From NCBI RefSeq assembly GCF_963676685.1, contig NC_092345.1:51085527-51149526 (forward strand): DNA of 64,000 nucleotides. The letters are read 5' to 3'. The notes beneath the pieces were generated by a model. The model saw only the letters and a list, made by a program, of their open reading frames with translations. It searched no databases and was not told the DNA's origin. The stretch's first letter is position 1, and each line of letters opens with the position of its first letter. Source of the DNA: Mytilus edulis. Its lineage: Eukaryota; Mollusca; Bivalvia; Mytilida; Mytilidae. Position numbers and translations under genes: made by a program. Below, in pieces: positions 27,101 to 36,058 of this stretch.

Positions 27101-28716
27101 CAACCATAGAGCAGACAACAGCCGATATGTACTATTTACTTTTATCGGGAAAAAAGTTAAATTATAGCAATTTGGTTTTTATTTCAATTTCAGCTTTATA
27201 TTAATAAACTCTTGCATGCTTTTTTTTCTTCTGATTTTCAAGCTTCAAAATACCTACTAATAGAATTTGCAAAATAGTTTTACCCATGTATATTTTCTAG
27301 AATATCCTATATTATTTTTGGACTCCAAAAAATGGATTTTGTGTCCATCAAATTTTGCATAGCAGGATTCACACAATTTCACAGGTCCTATTCTTTCAAG
27401 ATAACAATATATAGATTATTGTAATTTTTTTTACAAAGCATGTAATGCAATACAGAATTTTTTAATAATGCTTCTGAATTTAAATAACGTCTTATGACCA
27501 TGAAATCCTAATCTTAAAATTAAGCTAGAAATAGGGGCCAAACTGGGGCCTTACACTACATACTCCTTGAAAAAACTTAAATCTGCTAACAAAGAGTATG
27601 ATGTTAAAACAAAATATACTTCTATTAACGGCAGCTCATCAAAATATCAATACACCTTATCGCTAATCGGGGCCGGTACCTCGATTGACCGAATAACACA
27701 TGCATGACATGTAATGACCGAATAACACTTGAAATTTTAATATAAGCACATATTGTTGACTTTTAAACATTGATTATTAAATAATAGTATATTATCAATG
27801 TATTTTATAACTTATAAATGATTTACAGAAATCAGAAAAGTTCATAAAAAACTTTTTAATTTTAGTGTGTTGATCCAATATGGTGACCACGGAAATCACA
27901 ATGGCCGCCATGTTTTCGATGTGCACACTAAATTTTAAAAGTTTCTTTATGACCTTATCAGCTTTATGTAAATCATTTTTAAGTTATAAAATACATCGAT
28001 AATATATTATTATTTTATTATCAATATTTAAAAATCACCAATATGTGCCAATATTAAAATTTCAAGTGTTATTCGGTCACTACAAGTGTTATTTGGATAA
28101 TAACAGTGTTATTTGGTAATTCGTGTTACCCAATCTGGGCTGACCTAAGAATATGTCCCTCTCAAACTATTGACTTCATACAACAATCACTTTTCCATTG
28201 TGGCGTCAGATATTTTGTATTATGACGTCAAAATTTTACAGGAACCTGTATGATGTCCAGTTATGGCTGACAAATAGCCATAAGGGTTGAGTTCAATATC
28301 GTAGCAGCTATCAATATCTATGTAACAACTAGTATTTAGCTACACGTTCAATAGTCAAAATCTATGTAGCGCTACGTAGCAGCTATGATATTGAACGCAG
28401 CCAAGGTGTATGGCCAGAGGGAGCACCTGTCTTATATTATTGGATTATTTCAATCTATTTGCTTTGGGTGTATGGTATGTCTTATTTGTGTTTCATGTTT
28501 TGACACCATGAGGTTTATGGTGTCTATTTTTATCCTAATCTTACTAAGTTTAAATACAGATTTTTTGTTTTTAAATTTGAAAACATTTTCATAACAGTAT
28601 CATAACAAGCAGAATTTTGGGTTAGATTTCGAAAATCAATCTCTAACCTGGGCATCAAACATCTGCCGGTAAATTTTGCCACTTGGGACAACTCTGGCAG
28701 ATGCCGTTTCTGACAT
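151..28716 (-). CDS. CCDC180: CCDC180-like coiled-coil protein, 21 exons, C-terminus beyond left edge
   Basis: Coding exons in transcription order: 28648-28716 (start codon), 26785-26984, 26419-26507, 25263-25320, 23920-23971, 23054-23158, 21977-22111, 21518-21613, 20907-21070, 20277-20396, 16002-16081, 15372-15460, 15257-15295, 14837-14959, 14155-14328, 13359-13474, 12748-12871, 11603-11656, 1959-1994, 762-985, 151-232. Every junction is GT-AG and the phases join into one 743-codon frame. Diagnostic segments are VVPSGKIYRQMFDAQ near the start, QTMLSNRRAYSDLFVRLM, SLFKYAQGSAHVWDVHEIGL and, in the last exon, IRLNFLNHLEEWTEQ. From memory these match vertebrate CCDC180, a long coiled-coil protein with DUF4455/DUF4456 domains expressed in ciliated cells; a ciliary/axonemal role is inferred. 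Human CCDC180 is about 1,650 residues, so roughly the N-terminal half is here. The first exon is preceded by a pyrimidine-rich acceptor-like tract at about 28738, so a 5' non-coding exon is likely. Small exons missed inside the 9.6-kb intron cannot be excluded. Confidence 0.82.
233..1958. other. CCDC180 introns around exon 762-985; no other feature
   Basis: The stretches 233-761 and 986-1958 are AT-rich intron DNA. I see no second gene or clear repeat. Confidence 0.6.
2289..2321 (+). repeat. Solo terminal hairpin related to the 16208-18120 element
   Basis: An AGCTCAC...GTGAGCT hairpin with TGGCCCTT in the loop, matching the right-end hairpin of the larger element (AGCTCAC..TGGCCTTTT..GGTGAGCT). 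No other part of that element is visible beside it. Confidence 0.55.
5583..5855. mobile_element. 273-bp TTAA-flanked MITE, uninterrupted copy
   Basis: The element begins GGTACCCAACAC (imperfect inverted repeat) and ends GTGTTAGATACCACC, flanked by TTAA at 5579-5582 and 5856-5859. It is the same sequence as the two halves at 16111-16206 and 18120-18293. This copy preserves the site occupied by a 1.9-kb insertion in the other. No coding capacity. Confidence 0.8.
6038..7177 (+). CDS. Arrestin domain-containing protein (ARRDC-like), single coding exon
   Basis: A 379-residue open frame with an arrestin N-like domain (about 5-145, including QPGEILRGYISV and the FPFEYQLPDNLPSSF strand typical of alpha-arrestins) and an arrestin C-like domain (about 168-297, with VCPGEDIYIQAEVANTS and LTVPPYIPES). 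Alpha-arrestins are cytosolic adaptors that recruit ubiquitin ligases to membrane receptors and transporters. The tail (300-379) is short and acidic and lacks the PPxY motifs through which many ARRDC proteins bind NEDD4-type ligases; two NPL[LF] motifs are present instead. The start has a good context (CACCATGG). An acceptor-like pyrimidine tract ending TTTTACAG lies at about 5990-6000, so a 5' UTR intron is likely. A polyadenylation signal candidate (AATAAA) is at 7479. The gene sits antisense inside a CCDC180 intron; with no intron in its coding part, it could be a retrocopy. Confidence 0.88.
   Translation: MGTAIESLEVDLEHDIDEQYQYQPGEILRGYISVTTSRQTFITKIYISITGQGAVAWEDPQFGSFNANEEYINAKHSVEDRGLNDPLLLVKGEHKFPFEYQLPDNLPSSFIGKFGSVTYVLKVIVNGEKSETNITSEPFLVIRKAEIPEKSRKSESRSMEQRFWGLCSTGKIKFDITIDKVGVCPGEDIYIQAEVANTSPLYITAVQASIVMNTLYHARKKLIPFRQVVNKRRDEQEMTHGDGRKWHNVRLTVPPYIPESNLDYCDIIEISYSFQFRVEISGGKELRAEIPLLIGSKPKGLEIPTTHNPLLNKNWGSPGDDIINNGNNQHEVDYSHEANEWHRGIVPELRPFDTTMKNPLFDNTGKADLPEEIIESSRL
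7553..7803 (+). repeat. tRNA-derived SINE
   Basis: Head contains an A-box-like GTGGTCAAGTGGTCTAAG and a degenerate B-box-like GAGTTAGAACACTGCC at tRNA-like spacing, a body with CTCCGGCTTCCTCCAACAATAAAA, and a tail of repeated ATCAATC. This is the pattern of molluscan SINEs. A second copy is at about 20050-20245 on the other strand. Confidence 0.6.
7804..8200 (+). repeat. Dispersed repeat (GCCAATGAGACAA type), longest copy
   Basis: Contains AAGTGCCAATGAGACAAATC, GGGCCCCAAAATGACTAG, a run of ACGAGAAAACAAA and a 3' ATATCAATTG. Shorter relatives occur at about 2070-2200, 4046-4140, 9224-9250, 45898-45930 and 51418-51460 (plus), and at about 15650-15960, 43636-43660 and 44699-44790 (minus). No intact reading frame; the class is not determined. 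Confidence 0.6.
9718..10306. repeat. Dispersed repeat with 160-bp internal tandem units
   Basis: Opens near AACATGAATAGCCCCGTCCC and closes with GTTGCGGGGCCATAAAAA. Inside are two and a half units with period about 160 bp (TCTGTATAACTGTGATTTTC at 9858 and 10018). Same general plan as the pearl-like elements but without an obvious microsatellite. Confidence 0.55.
12391..12684. mobile_element. Foldback element, arms about 115 bp
   Basis: Imperfect inverted repeat: the left arm runs from CTGTGATGG through GCAAAATGCATT and ATATCTTTGACTAT to TAGGTATACTACCCT; the right arm is its complement through GGGTAGTATATCTAACCTA to GCATTTTGCTGTAA and CACAG. The loop is about 45 bp. No coding capacity. It lies in a CCDC180 intron. 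Confidence 0.7.
13099..13219. mobile_element. Perfect 34-bp-arm inverted repeat
   Basis: Arms 13099-13132 and 13186-13219 are exact reverse complements (AGGGTTATTGCATGAATATT onward), separated by 53 bp that include CACAAGCTTGTG. MITE-like. It lies in the CCDC180 intron between exons 12748-12871 and 13359-13474. Confidence 0.8.
15650..15960 (-). repeat. Dispersed repeat (GCCAATGAGACAA type), inverted copy
   Basis: Reverse complement of the 7804-8200 repeat over its right-hand part, sharing CTAGTCATTTTGGGGCCC and CAATTGATATTTTATAGTGT. Lies in a CCDC180 intron between the exons at 15372 and 16002. Confidence 0.6.
16111..18293. mobile_element. TTAA-type MITE interrupted by a pearl/Helitron-like element
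   Basis: Perfect 15-bp terminal inverted repeats GGTGGTACCTAACAC (16111-16125) and its complement (18279-18293). The left half ends at about 16207 and the right half resumes at about 18121, together matching the intact copy at 5583-5855. The right-hand flank TTAA is degraded. The left end lies about 27 nt upstream of the 3' splice site of a CCDC180 exon (16002-16081). Confidence 0.78.
16208..18120 (+). mobile_element. Pearl/Helitron-like non-autonomous element with 500-bp internal repeats
   Basis: The left end carries the palindrome GGCTCTCAAGAGCC (16213-16226). The right end carries a hairpin with arms AGCTCAC/GTGAGCT (18088-18118) directly followed by CTAA. GCTCACCTG near the left end is inverted as CAGGTGAGC at the right. 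The middle holds three near-identical units with a 500-bp period (landmarks at 16871, 17371, 17871), then a (GAC)n microsatellite at about 18005-18068. This layout (flank, tandem units, microsatellite, terminal hairpin) is that of pearl-like elements known in bivalves. The CTAA end and lack of an obvious target duplication fit Helitron-type ends, but the relation is inferred. Confidence 0.7.
18939..19790 (-). mobile_element. Pearl-like element with ACGG microsatellite (family 2, inverted copy)
   Basis: Starts with a GCGCTTTAGCGC hairpin followed by ATGATACGCCC. It contains about four 175-bp units (each with AAAGGGAGCTTA and ATAGATATAAACAAT), then an ACGG/ACAG microsatellite (19713-19744) and a terminal ATACCATAATACGTCCCGTC hairpin region. 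Matches the ends of the copy at 57947-58574 in reverse orientation. It lies in a CCDC180 intron. Confidence 0.7.
20050..20245 (-). repeat. tRNA-derived SINE, inverted copy
   Basis: Its reverse complement matches the SINE at 7553-7803 from the A-box region through the AGTTCCTCCACCAATAAAA segment. Located in a CCDC180 intron just downstream of the exon at 20277-20396. Confidence 0.5.
22325..22890. repeat. Dispersed repeat with internal duplication and terminal hairpin
   Basis: Two related internal stretches (landmarks TTAAAGAACCTGCCATCC at about 22381 and GAAGAACCTTATGTCAAATT at about 22573), ending with TATACCCTCAC...GCAGGGTATA, an inverted repeat. It probably belongs to the pearl-like class. 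Confidence 0.45.
24269..24425. repeat. Long hairpin with duplicated right arm
   Basis: The left arm (24269-24327) holds CCTACCTGAACATTTGATAA and continues to ATTTATAAATG. It is followed at once by its reverse complement at 24328-24368 and again at 24369-24425, the second time extended to the outer arm (GTAGGTATTGATATTTATAT). Inner arms match perfectly over about 40 bp with a loop of only a few bases. Confidence 0.85.
24545..25070. repeat. Dispersed repeat fragments in CCDC180 intron
   Basis: A segment with AATACTGAACTCAGAAGAAA and GGAAAGTCCTTATAAGCAAA also occurs at about 9460-9590. It is followed by two related units (TGGAACTCTTTAAAAAATAAC; GGCACAACTCTTTAGAAAAT) of a degenerate internal-repeat element. 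Confidence 0.45.
25388..25567. mobile_element. Foldback element, arms about 85 bp
   Basis: Nearly palindromic: ATAGTTCTTGAATAACTG at the left and CAGTTATTCAAAAACTAT at the right, with CACTATC/GATAGTG and GTCATTATC/GATAATGAC pairs towards a GC-rich centre (GAGCCGCAGGCGAGG). Derived GGTCATTA repeats continue to about 25990. It lies in a CCDC180 intron. Confidence 0.75.
27687..28138. mobile_element. Foldback element, arms about 165 bp
   Basis: The left arm begins GACCGAATAACACTTGAAAT (about 27714) and the right arm ends ATTTCAAGTGTTATTCGGTC (about 28079). The arms match imperfectly over about 165 bp around a 50-bp centre containing GGTGACCACGG and GGCCGCCATG. Extra degenerate GTGTTATTTGG copies lie outside the right arm. 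It lies in the first CCDC180 intron. Confidence 0.75.
28286..28402. mobile_element. Short palindromic MITE
   Basis: GAGTTCAATATCGTAGCAGC at the left pairs with TAGCAGCTATGATATTGAACGC at the right (one or two mismatches), with CTATGTAGC copies inside. It is about 250 bp downstream of the CCDC180 start exon. Confidence 0.6.
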
Positions 28717-30296
28717 CTTATCTACGGTACGTCGCTTCAAAGCAAACAAAACAAAGTCAGATTAAAAATAAAATTTTGGCCGCCATATTGCTTATCTCCA
28801 CAGCAACATATAAACGGACTGTATCACAAAACGAATGTCAATATCAATGAACTATTTTTGTAATTTGATTAGACTTTGGGGATTTTTTTTTATATTTTTC
28901 CCTTTTATTCCTGTTTTATATTGATATGATGAACCATTGATGATATTCACAAAGATTTTTTGTAAATAGAAAACTAAAATTCGTTTTGTTAGAAATACTT
29001 TTAAGGTTTAACTAATATCCCAATAATAGCGTTGTCAGAAAACATACAAAAACGTACTTAAATCATAATTTTACAATTACCCGATAACGTCTGTTGTAAC
29101 ATAAACTGTTCGTGGTATGAATTTCATATATATTTTAAATAGTTATTCAAAAATGATGATAAATAAATGAATGAAAACATACAAATTAAAACCTGTCCGA
29201 TGGGATACTAAAAAAATTAATAATTTTAATTTGCTATACCATGTCTCTGTATACATGTATATAAGGTATATGCTAAATCGGATGGAGACGCAATGTCGAG
29301 CTTTTAAGTTCAAAAGACAAATTAAAGACACTCTTACTACTTTTGAAAAAATGAAACAAAATAAATGGTTGATATCATTAATGTGTTTTATATAACTATT
29401 AATCATATAGTACTATTATTGATGATATAAAAATAAATTGAGTATCAAATCAAAAACTGAAATAAGATACTGCGACATAGAGACCGGATTGCCAAGGTGT
29501 AGCTTTATTCCCATTTCAGTACCTTTTTTCTAACTATCTTTCTTCTTTTTACCTTCCGTCACTTTGTATTCTCATTCATTGCCTTTATCATATCTAACCC
29601 TCATATATTTCAGTCATTGTTTATTTTTTCCAAACTTTCAATTCAATTTGTTTTCCTTCTCTAATTTCCCATATTTAGCCGCTCTTAGTAATTTTGTGTG
29701 TGTGCTCTACCGTACCATGACCGTATGTTAAACGTGCGATTTTTAAAAGATTTTCGTCTTAGTAAGCATCATGTATTCGTAAACAACTCGAGGCATGTAA
29801 GATGCAACAGGGTGTGATACCATTACAAGTGACAAATCATGATGTTATAGTTTCACCTGTTTATAATTACAATTATCAAAGTTATTACCTTAGGTGATGC
29901 GCAGTCATCAAGAAAGTGAACAATTTATCTTTGTTTGGAGCAAATAAATTACATGTATGTAACAAACAGCAATGAATTACTTGAAACAGTCTATATATTT
30001 CCAGATTTTTATATCTTGAAAATGATGATTGAATAAATGATTGATTCATTTTGATTTGACGCATTTTTAGCGCAAATGACTATAATACGAAAACCATTGA
30101 AAAGACAAATCAGACTGATTATTGAACCGGAGATAGGCCACATAAATCGCAATGATAACAAATACAAAAACGAGGAGAAAAGCAACATGTTTAGCAGTTT
30201 TTGTTTTCAGACGTTTTGATTTGTTTTTAATTATCTACTATTTCTAAGACAAATCTTGGAAAATTAATATAAATCATAAATAATTCATCAGATATC
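28717..30296. other. Upstream region of the CCDC180 gene
   Basis: Immediately right of the start exon is a pyrimidine-rich acceptor-like tract (minus strand, about 28738-28760). No TATA or other promoter signal is convincing. The rest is AT-rich without gene or clear repeat. Confidence 0.45.
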
Positions 30297-30317
30297 TTAT
30301 TCATTTACCAGATATCT

Positions 30318-31977
30318 GAAACGTCACGCACGCTGTTCCTACAACTCCTAGGATTTAAAACAGAATCTTCAAAATTGCCTCCGCAAAACAAAATTAAATG
30401 TTTACAAACACTAACCACTATAAAAACTAATTCAGTATATGTTTTTCTTTATGTTCTTATAGCTCTTGGTCATATGCTTAGTAATATCTAGTATATTTGA
30501 GGATTAAAACAACAAAGCAGTTTGAAAAAACAGATGTCCAACGTTACATTTTTGAAAAACTGTTTTAACTCTTATGCATAGTTATCATATTTCTTATTCT
30601 TTGATCTTCCCGAAACTTGGCAGAAGCAACGAAGTGTGTCAGTTCTTGGTAATATTGAATCCGTTATTTTTTCGCCTTTGACTTGACTCGGTGGCTGCAT
30701 ATTTAGCTAGAATAAGAAAAATGTCCAACGACGTTTTTTGTTGATTCAACGGCTGAAAGGTAGTTTTATAAGTAGACATAGCTAAAAATGTCTGAAAAAT
30801 GTGAGATAATTATAACATCTAAAGAACAAGCATTTGCCTCCATGTTCGTGAGTTCAAAAATTGTAGATTCTATAAAACCATCTCTACACATTCGTTTTTC
30901 AACCGGTAGCCATTTTGTCCAAGTTGATATTTCATTTGTCCAAGCAAGTAATTCGGGTTTTCGACCTGATATTTCAATAAGTAATTTTTAATTTACCAAA
31001 ACAAAAGTTAGATACACGAAAAGTACATAAAGTCAAGATTCTTTTTTATTAACTGCATGTTTGGGTCTAACAGGAATAAAATGCTACGTAACATTACAAA
31101 ACGGTAGCCATTTTGTCTTAACGTCGAAAAACGTCGAAAAATCCGAAAAACGCTTTTTTTCGACGTTACATGTGCTAAATTTGTTCCAATTGAATATTCC
31201 TGATAATTAAAACTAATCGTGTAGTGAAATTTGAAAAAAAAACCATATTGATGGCTGTCAGATAAAAACGATGCATGTTGTGGAATGGAGGTAACTTAAA
31301 GACTTATCGGAAACAGCGACACAAACAGTTTCATTGAATTAATGCAACACCGTATTATACAGATGATTCAGGAGAAGATTACTACATTTTAATGTAGATC
31401 AGACGTTATAAAACTGAAGCAAGTAACTTCAAATGACTAGGAAAATAATTTTCAAGATTGGGTTATAGCAATTTTTATAAATGGTTGTATTTCGACAAAT
31501 TATGAGTAAAGCTAAATACAATTCAATTCAAATTAATCAAGGGTAAATATGTTTTTATTTACTTGCAGAGTGTCAGATATATTTGTATTAGGGTTGAATC
31601 AAGATATGAAAAATTTTCAATGACAAACGATATGCACCATGAAATTTTAGCAGCCTGCAATTAAAGTTTTGTTTTAATTAATTTATTGAAAACCGTATAC
31701 TTCTGTCCCATTTTTCCTTCCTTCAAGTTCATTGCATACGACAATACAACATTTTAAGGTAGTAAATATTATTTAATCGGTTTCCACAACTTGAGGTAAA
31801 TAAATTCATGGTAAATAGACATCAAAAAATTAACAGAGACATATATAGAATCAACCAACTACACAAAAAAACACTGAAACTTGCAAATTAAATAAATCTA
31901 CGTCAAAAGTTTCAGAAACCCCTCTATGACGTCGTGGTGGTGTAACGTCGTGTTGTAGGAACATCGTGCGCAACGTT
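30318..31977. mobile_element. 1.66-kb TIR element flanked by a 21-bp direct repeat
   Basis: The terminal inverted repeats are about 28 bp with roughly five mismatches (core TGTTCCTACAAC / GTTGTAGGAACA; 30318-30345 and 31950-31977). Near-identical 21-bp direct repeats (one mismatch) lie at 30297-30317 and 31978-31998. The interior has a copied ACGGTAGCCATTTTGTC-type motif and no convincing gene; a 67-residue frame inside is not supported. Confidence 0.6.
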
Positions 31978-32002
31978 TTATTCATTTATCAGATATCTTT
32001 AA

Positions 32003-33545
32003 AGAGGGGGGGCAAGGGGGTCCCAATAACAGCAAAACAGCAAATTGATTTGGCTCATAACAGATAACAAGGAATTAAAATAGACAAAAACAGATAACAG
32101 TAAATGAAATATTAAAATAATTCGGTCTTTGACAAATCAGTATTTCTTATTACGATATAATCCTTTGTAATGCATTCCATTTTTTATGACTATGTTTTTA
32201 GTATTAATTTATGTATCTAGAATGTGTTTAAATTACTACTCAATATATTATAATATTTTTTATACGCTCGTTTACGGAACGTATTATGGTATACTGTTGT
32301 CCGTCTGTTGTCAAAAACTCTTTAACCATTTGCATTAAACTTTGAGGAATTGTTTATATGACGTGAGCTCCCTTTTTTTTATAATTTTAGATTTTACGTT
32401 TCCAAGTTAACGGGTTTTATTAATTAAAAAGGTGTGATTTTCCAGTTTTCAGACATTAACACAAAAATGTTTTCAGCAGTTCTCATGAAACGTTGGTGTA
32501 TTGTTTATATATATTGACTGAAGCTCCCTTTGTTGCTAATCAAAAAAGTGACCTAAAAGAGTTTGAATATTCTGACTTTTTCTAAATGACCATTTAATGA
32601 GGGTGTGAATTTTTCTTAATAAAACTATGAGGCAAAGTGGTATATAGGGTAGAAAAATCAAAAGCACCAATTATAAGCATGCAATTTATCAAGTACTTTG
32701 AACGAATTTTGACACTCTAAAAGCAATTTATTCCACTATTTTCAAAGGCCTTATTTGAACAATTTTTTATCAGCTGAGGTTTTTGATTGTACCAAGTGTA
32801 CTAGTAAGTAGAATACATAGTTTAGTAGGGAAACAATGGCTTGAAACGAAATAAATCTTTGTTTGTAATGAGTTATGTGCAGCTTCGGACCCAAGAACAT
32901 GGTTGGAACTTTCATTGTACAAGGCATTTGGGTCTGCTTTGAAAAGAATTACAGAGCTGAGTCTATGTACCATATTATATAAAAGGTTAAGTGGTTGTTA
33001 GGACCTAGTCCTTAATTGAGATCCTTGTCAGATATTCCTGGCCATATGTTTTCCTTTTTGTCATATTAAGAATTGTTTTAATTTAATATGTTCGTACGGA
33101 AAACAAGGAACATTATTCTCATACAAAAAATTAAGATAATTCTAAATACACATTCATAAAAAAAAATGGAATTTATTACAAAGGATAATCATAAGATATA
33201 CTTGAATTGTCCTGGACCTCACTTCTGTGATGGGTATATGTTAATGGCATCCTTCTCTGAATACGGGACAAACATATTAGTAGTGGTAGACCCCAATGGC
33301 CAAAGTTCTTCAATTTATACCGAATATTGACTGTCAAAAAAAATGCTAACATTCCAATTTTCAATAACAGTTAACAGCAAATACATTATCACAATAACAG
33401 ATAACAAAAAAACTAAAAGCCCAATAACAGCTAACAAAGAATAAGACAATAACAGCTAACAGCAAATATATTTTCAAAATAACAGATAACAAAGAATTAA
33501 ATTGCCCCATAACAGCATAACAGTTAAACCCCTTGCCCCCCCTCT
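32003..33545. mobile_element. 1.54-kb TTAA-flanked element with ATAACAG subterminal repeats
   Basis: Exact 17-bp terminal inverted repeats AGAGGGGGGGCAAGGGG at 32003 and its complement ending at 33545, with TTAA on both sides (31999-32002, 33546-33549). Inside both ends are many direct AATAACAG(N)TAACA copies, about four at left and eight at right. The middle contains a nested family-2 pearl-like fragment. No transposase frame was seen. TTAA targeting suggests mobilisation by a piggyBac-type enzyme, but the termini do not have the usual CCC start. Confidence 0.72.
32260..32640 (+). mobile_element. Truncated family-2 pearl-like element
   Basis: Carries the family's beginning (ATACGCTCG...ACGTATTATGGTATAC, CCGTCTG) and one or two internal units (AGCTCCCTTT, GTTTATATATATTGACT) but not the GCGC end. 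It is nested in the 32003-33545 element. Confidence 0.55.
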
Positions 33546-33984
33546 TTAAAAGATAGAAGATATATTGTCTATTCTTTTAGGTCCCATTTTGGTCATACAG
33601 CCCATAACGACTTTACATATTTTTTTATGTCCCTGTTTATTTCCTTTACAAGATAGCATTTTGTGGGTAATATATAAAACACTATCGATTTTCCATTTTA
33701 TCAATATCTTGAATGCTGTTTTTGAATGTTCCTTATTGAGCGACGTCTCGTTCAGCGTTGATACAAGGAAGCATGTTTTCCCTAGTTTTTTATTTGTATA
33801 ATTAAAAATATTTATTTATAATTTAAATTGAATGAATTCGACAGGAATACAAAGCAATATAGTCCACAAATTAAAAATTATGTTTTGGTTCATTTTACTC
33901 TGTAAAAGATGTCAGTGACACGTATGGTAGTGTTTATTTTTTTTTCGGAAATAAGATTATAAAGAGAACATATATAATACGGCG

Positions 33985-34135
33985 TACCATAATTTGCTGT
34001 TTTCTATGTTGTGTCTTTTACAAGTACTATTATTTGTCTGTTTGTCTTTTTTAATTTTTTTTTAGCCAAATTTATTTTCGATCTATGAGTTTGACTGTCC
34101 CTTTGGTATCTTTCGCCCCTCGTTTGCTGCCGTAC
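33985..34135 (+). repeat. 3' tail fragment of the same retroelement
   Basis: Shares TTTTCTATGTTGTGTC, ACTATTATTTGTCTGTTTG and GAGTTTGACTGTCCCTTTGG with the tail at 55040-55170, without any coding remnant. Confidence 0.55.
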
Positions 34136-34924
34136 CGAAAATACACAGCCCCATCCTTTTTATATTTTTTTTATTTTTGTACGCACAATTTAAAATTGAG
34201 ATCGCTCGAGTAAGATAATAATATGCCAAACATTAGTGAACACACCAGATAGCAGAATGTTTAAAACCATTTTATCTCCCCATTTACTGAATTCCAAAGG
34301 ACGGTATTTGAATTTAAAAAAAAAAATCGTAAACTTAATTTATGTCATCCAACATAATAAAAACCTGCTATATTCGACGGCAAATTGAATTTCTATTTAA
34401 TTGATCTTCCGTAGAATATCTCCAGAAGAGGTCCAGATTTATTTTCTTTACCTCTTCACCAGAATACATTCTGGAAATGTGCAGAAGTCAAGAGACCAAT
34501 AAAACACGCCCCTAGTGTTGATTCAATGATAAACATAAGCATTTTTGTTTTTATAAAAAATCAACAGCCTTTCCCCTTGCGGAAATTCGATACTTGATAG
34601 ATATAGGATTATTGCATGCAGTGATAGCAATGGTTTCCTTAAATCAAGTTTAAATTTAGATATTGATTAATAAACAAATATAAAATATGGTCCAATTCAA
34701 GTACACCTTCTCGGGTGCGCTCGACTTTAGTGACTAATCACGAGGTAATTTGGAATTTAAAGGTTGTTTTGGACGTTTTGTAAACAATTAATGCTAGTAC
34801 ATCATAGAAAAACAAGTGAGTAATATTTGTTTAAAATTTTAGAACAAAAATCTATTCATAAAGTCTGTAGATTTGTTAAAAAAAAATCTGGTTTATTTGC
34901 TAAAAAATCCTCTTTTTCTATTAA

Positions 34925-35370
34925 ATGGATCCTGGATTTGTACCAAACTTTGGCAGAAGCTTGCTTATGATCATACTAAGCTAGTATCCATATGTAAATA
35001 TTGTAAAGAAAATAATAATTTTTTTTTTCATATTTTACTTATAAATGGACTTAGTTTTTCTGCAAAGAAACAATACAATCACTCTGTGGTTAAAGTTTTT
35101 AAAATTTTAATAACTTTCTTAAACTATCCTGGATTTGTACCAAACTTGGACAAAAGCTTGTTTATGACCAAAAGCTAGTATCTAGAGGGAAATTTTTTTT
35201 TTGTATTTTACTTATAAATGGACTTAGTTTTTCTTCCAGTTAACATTACATGTACAGTCTGCAGTTAAAGTTTTTAAAACATTTATTAGATTCATAACTA
35301 TCCTGGATTGTTACCAATCTTGGACAGAATCGTCTTACAATCAAAAGATAGTATCGAGAGGAATATTTTA
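34925..35370. repeat. Three degenerate tandem units of about 190 bp
   Basis: CCTGGATTTGTACCAAACTT at about 34930 and 35129, and the related CCTGGATTGTTACCAATCTT at about 35300, each followed by a GCTTG...ATGA(T/C)CA...AGCTAGTATC-type stretch and T-rich DNA. No gene. Confidence 0.6.
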
Positions 35371-35638
35371 AATTATTTTTTTCCCTCGTTTTTGTTGAGC
35401 CTGCGATTAATAGTAAAAAGTAGGCGAGACACTGGGTTCGGAACCCTTACAATTTACTTTTTTTTATTAATGATTGACTTTTTTGTTGTTGAAAATAACC
35501 TATGTGCGAAATACATTAAGCGGAAATCGACGACCTACCAGATAAAATCACTTATTTTCGTGGATATTTAATTATAGATAATGTGTTAAACATCAAATTT
35601 GTGGATTACATGAAACCACAAAATCAACGAAAGCTGGA

Positions 35639-36058
35639 GTGGTGTTCTCGAAAGTATCCTTAGATTCGTCCTAAGTCATAGATAAGACCAATTTTAGGAT
35701 GGACTTAGGACCAGTTTAGGGCACTCTCAAGTTGCGTCTCGAAACTATCTCAGACGAATCCTATGTTAGGACGTCCTAAACATATCCTATGTGCGAAATT
35801 TGAAAAATAGTTAAAGTAATTGCGTTTCATTAGATGTTCATCTTCACGTAAAAAAAATAGAAAAAAGCATGCACAAAGTTAGGATGAAGATATGATGATC
35901 TTAAGACACCTAATTAGTTGTCCTAAAGTTAGGACGAAAAATGTGATATAAATGTATCCTAAGTTAAGAGAGCTTCGAGAACACGACTTAGGACAAAGAC
36001 TTGTCATAAGATGGTCTAAGGACACGTCCTAATCCTAAGATAGCTTCGAGAACACCAC
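35639..36058. mobile_element. 420-bp MITE rich in TAGGAC/GTCCTA
   Basis: Left end GTGGTGTTCTCGAAAGTAT, right end ATAGCTTCGAGAACACCAC: inverted repeats with few mismatches. The interior is filled with TCCTAA/TTAGGA and GTCCTA/TAGGAC words in both directions, so the whole element can fold on itself. No coding capacity. Confidence 0.75.

Noticed and set aside
29143-29406. Overlapping frames on both strands
   Set aside because: Both are open in AT-rich DNA with hydrophobic low-complexity products; neither has support.
30788-30991. 67-codon plus-strand frame
   Set aside because: Lies inside a TIR element, has no recognisable domain and no supporting signals.
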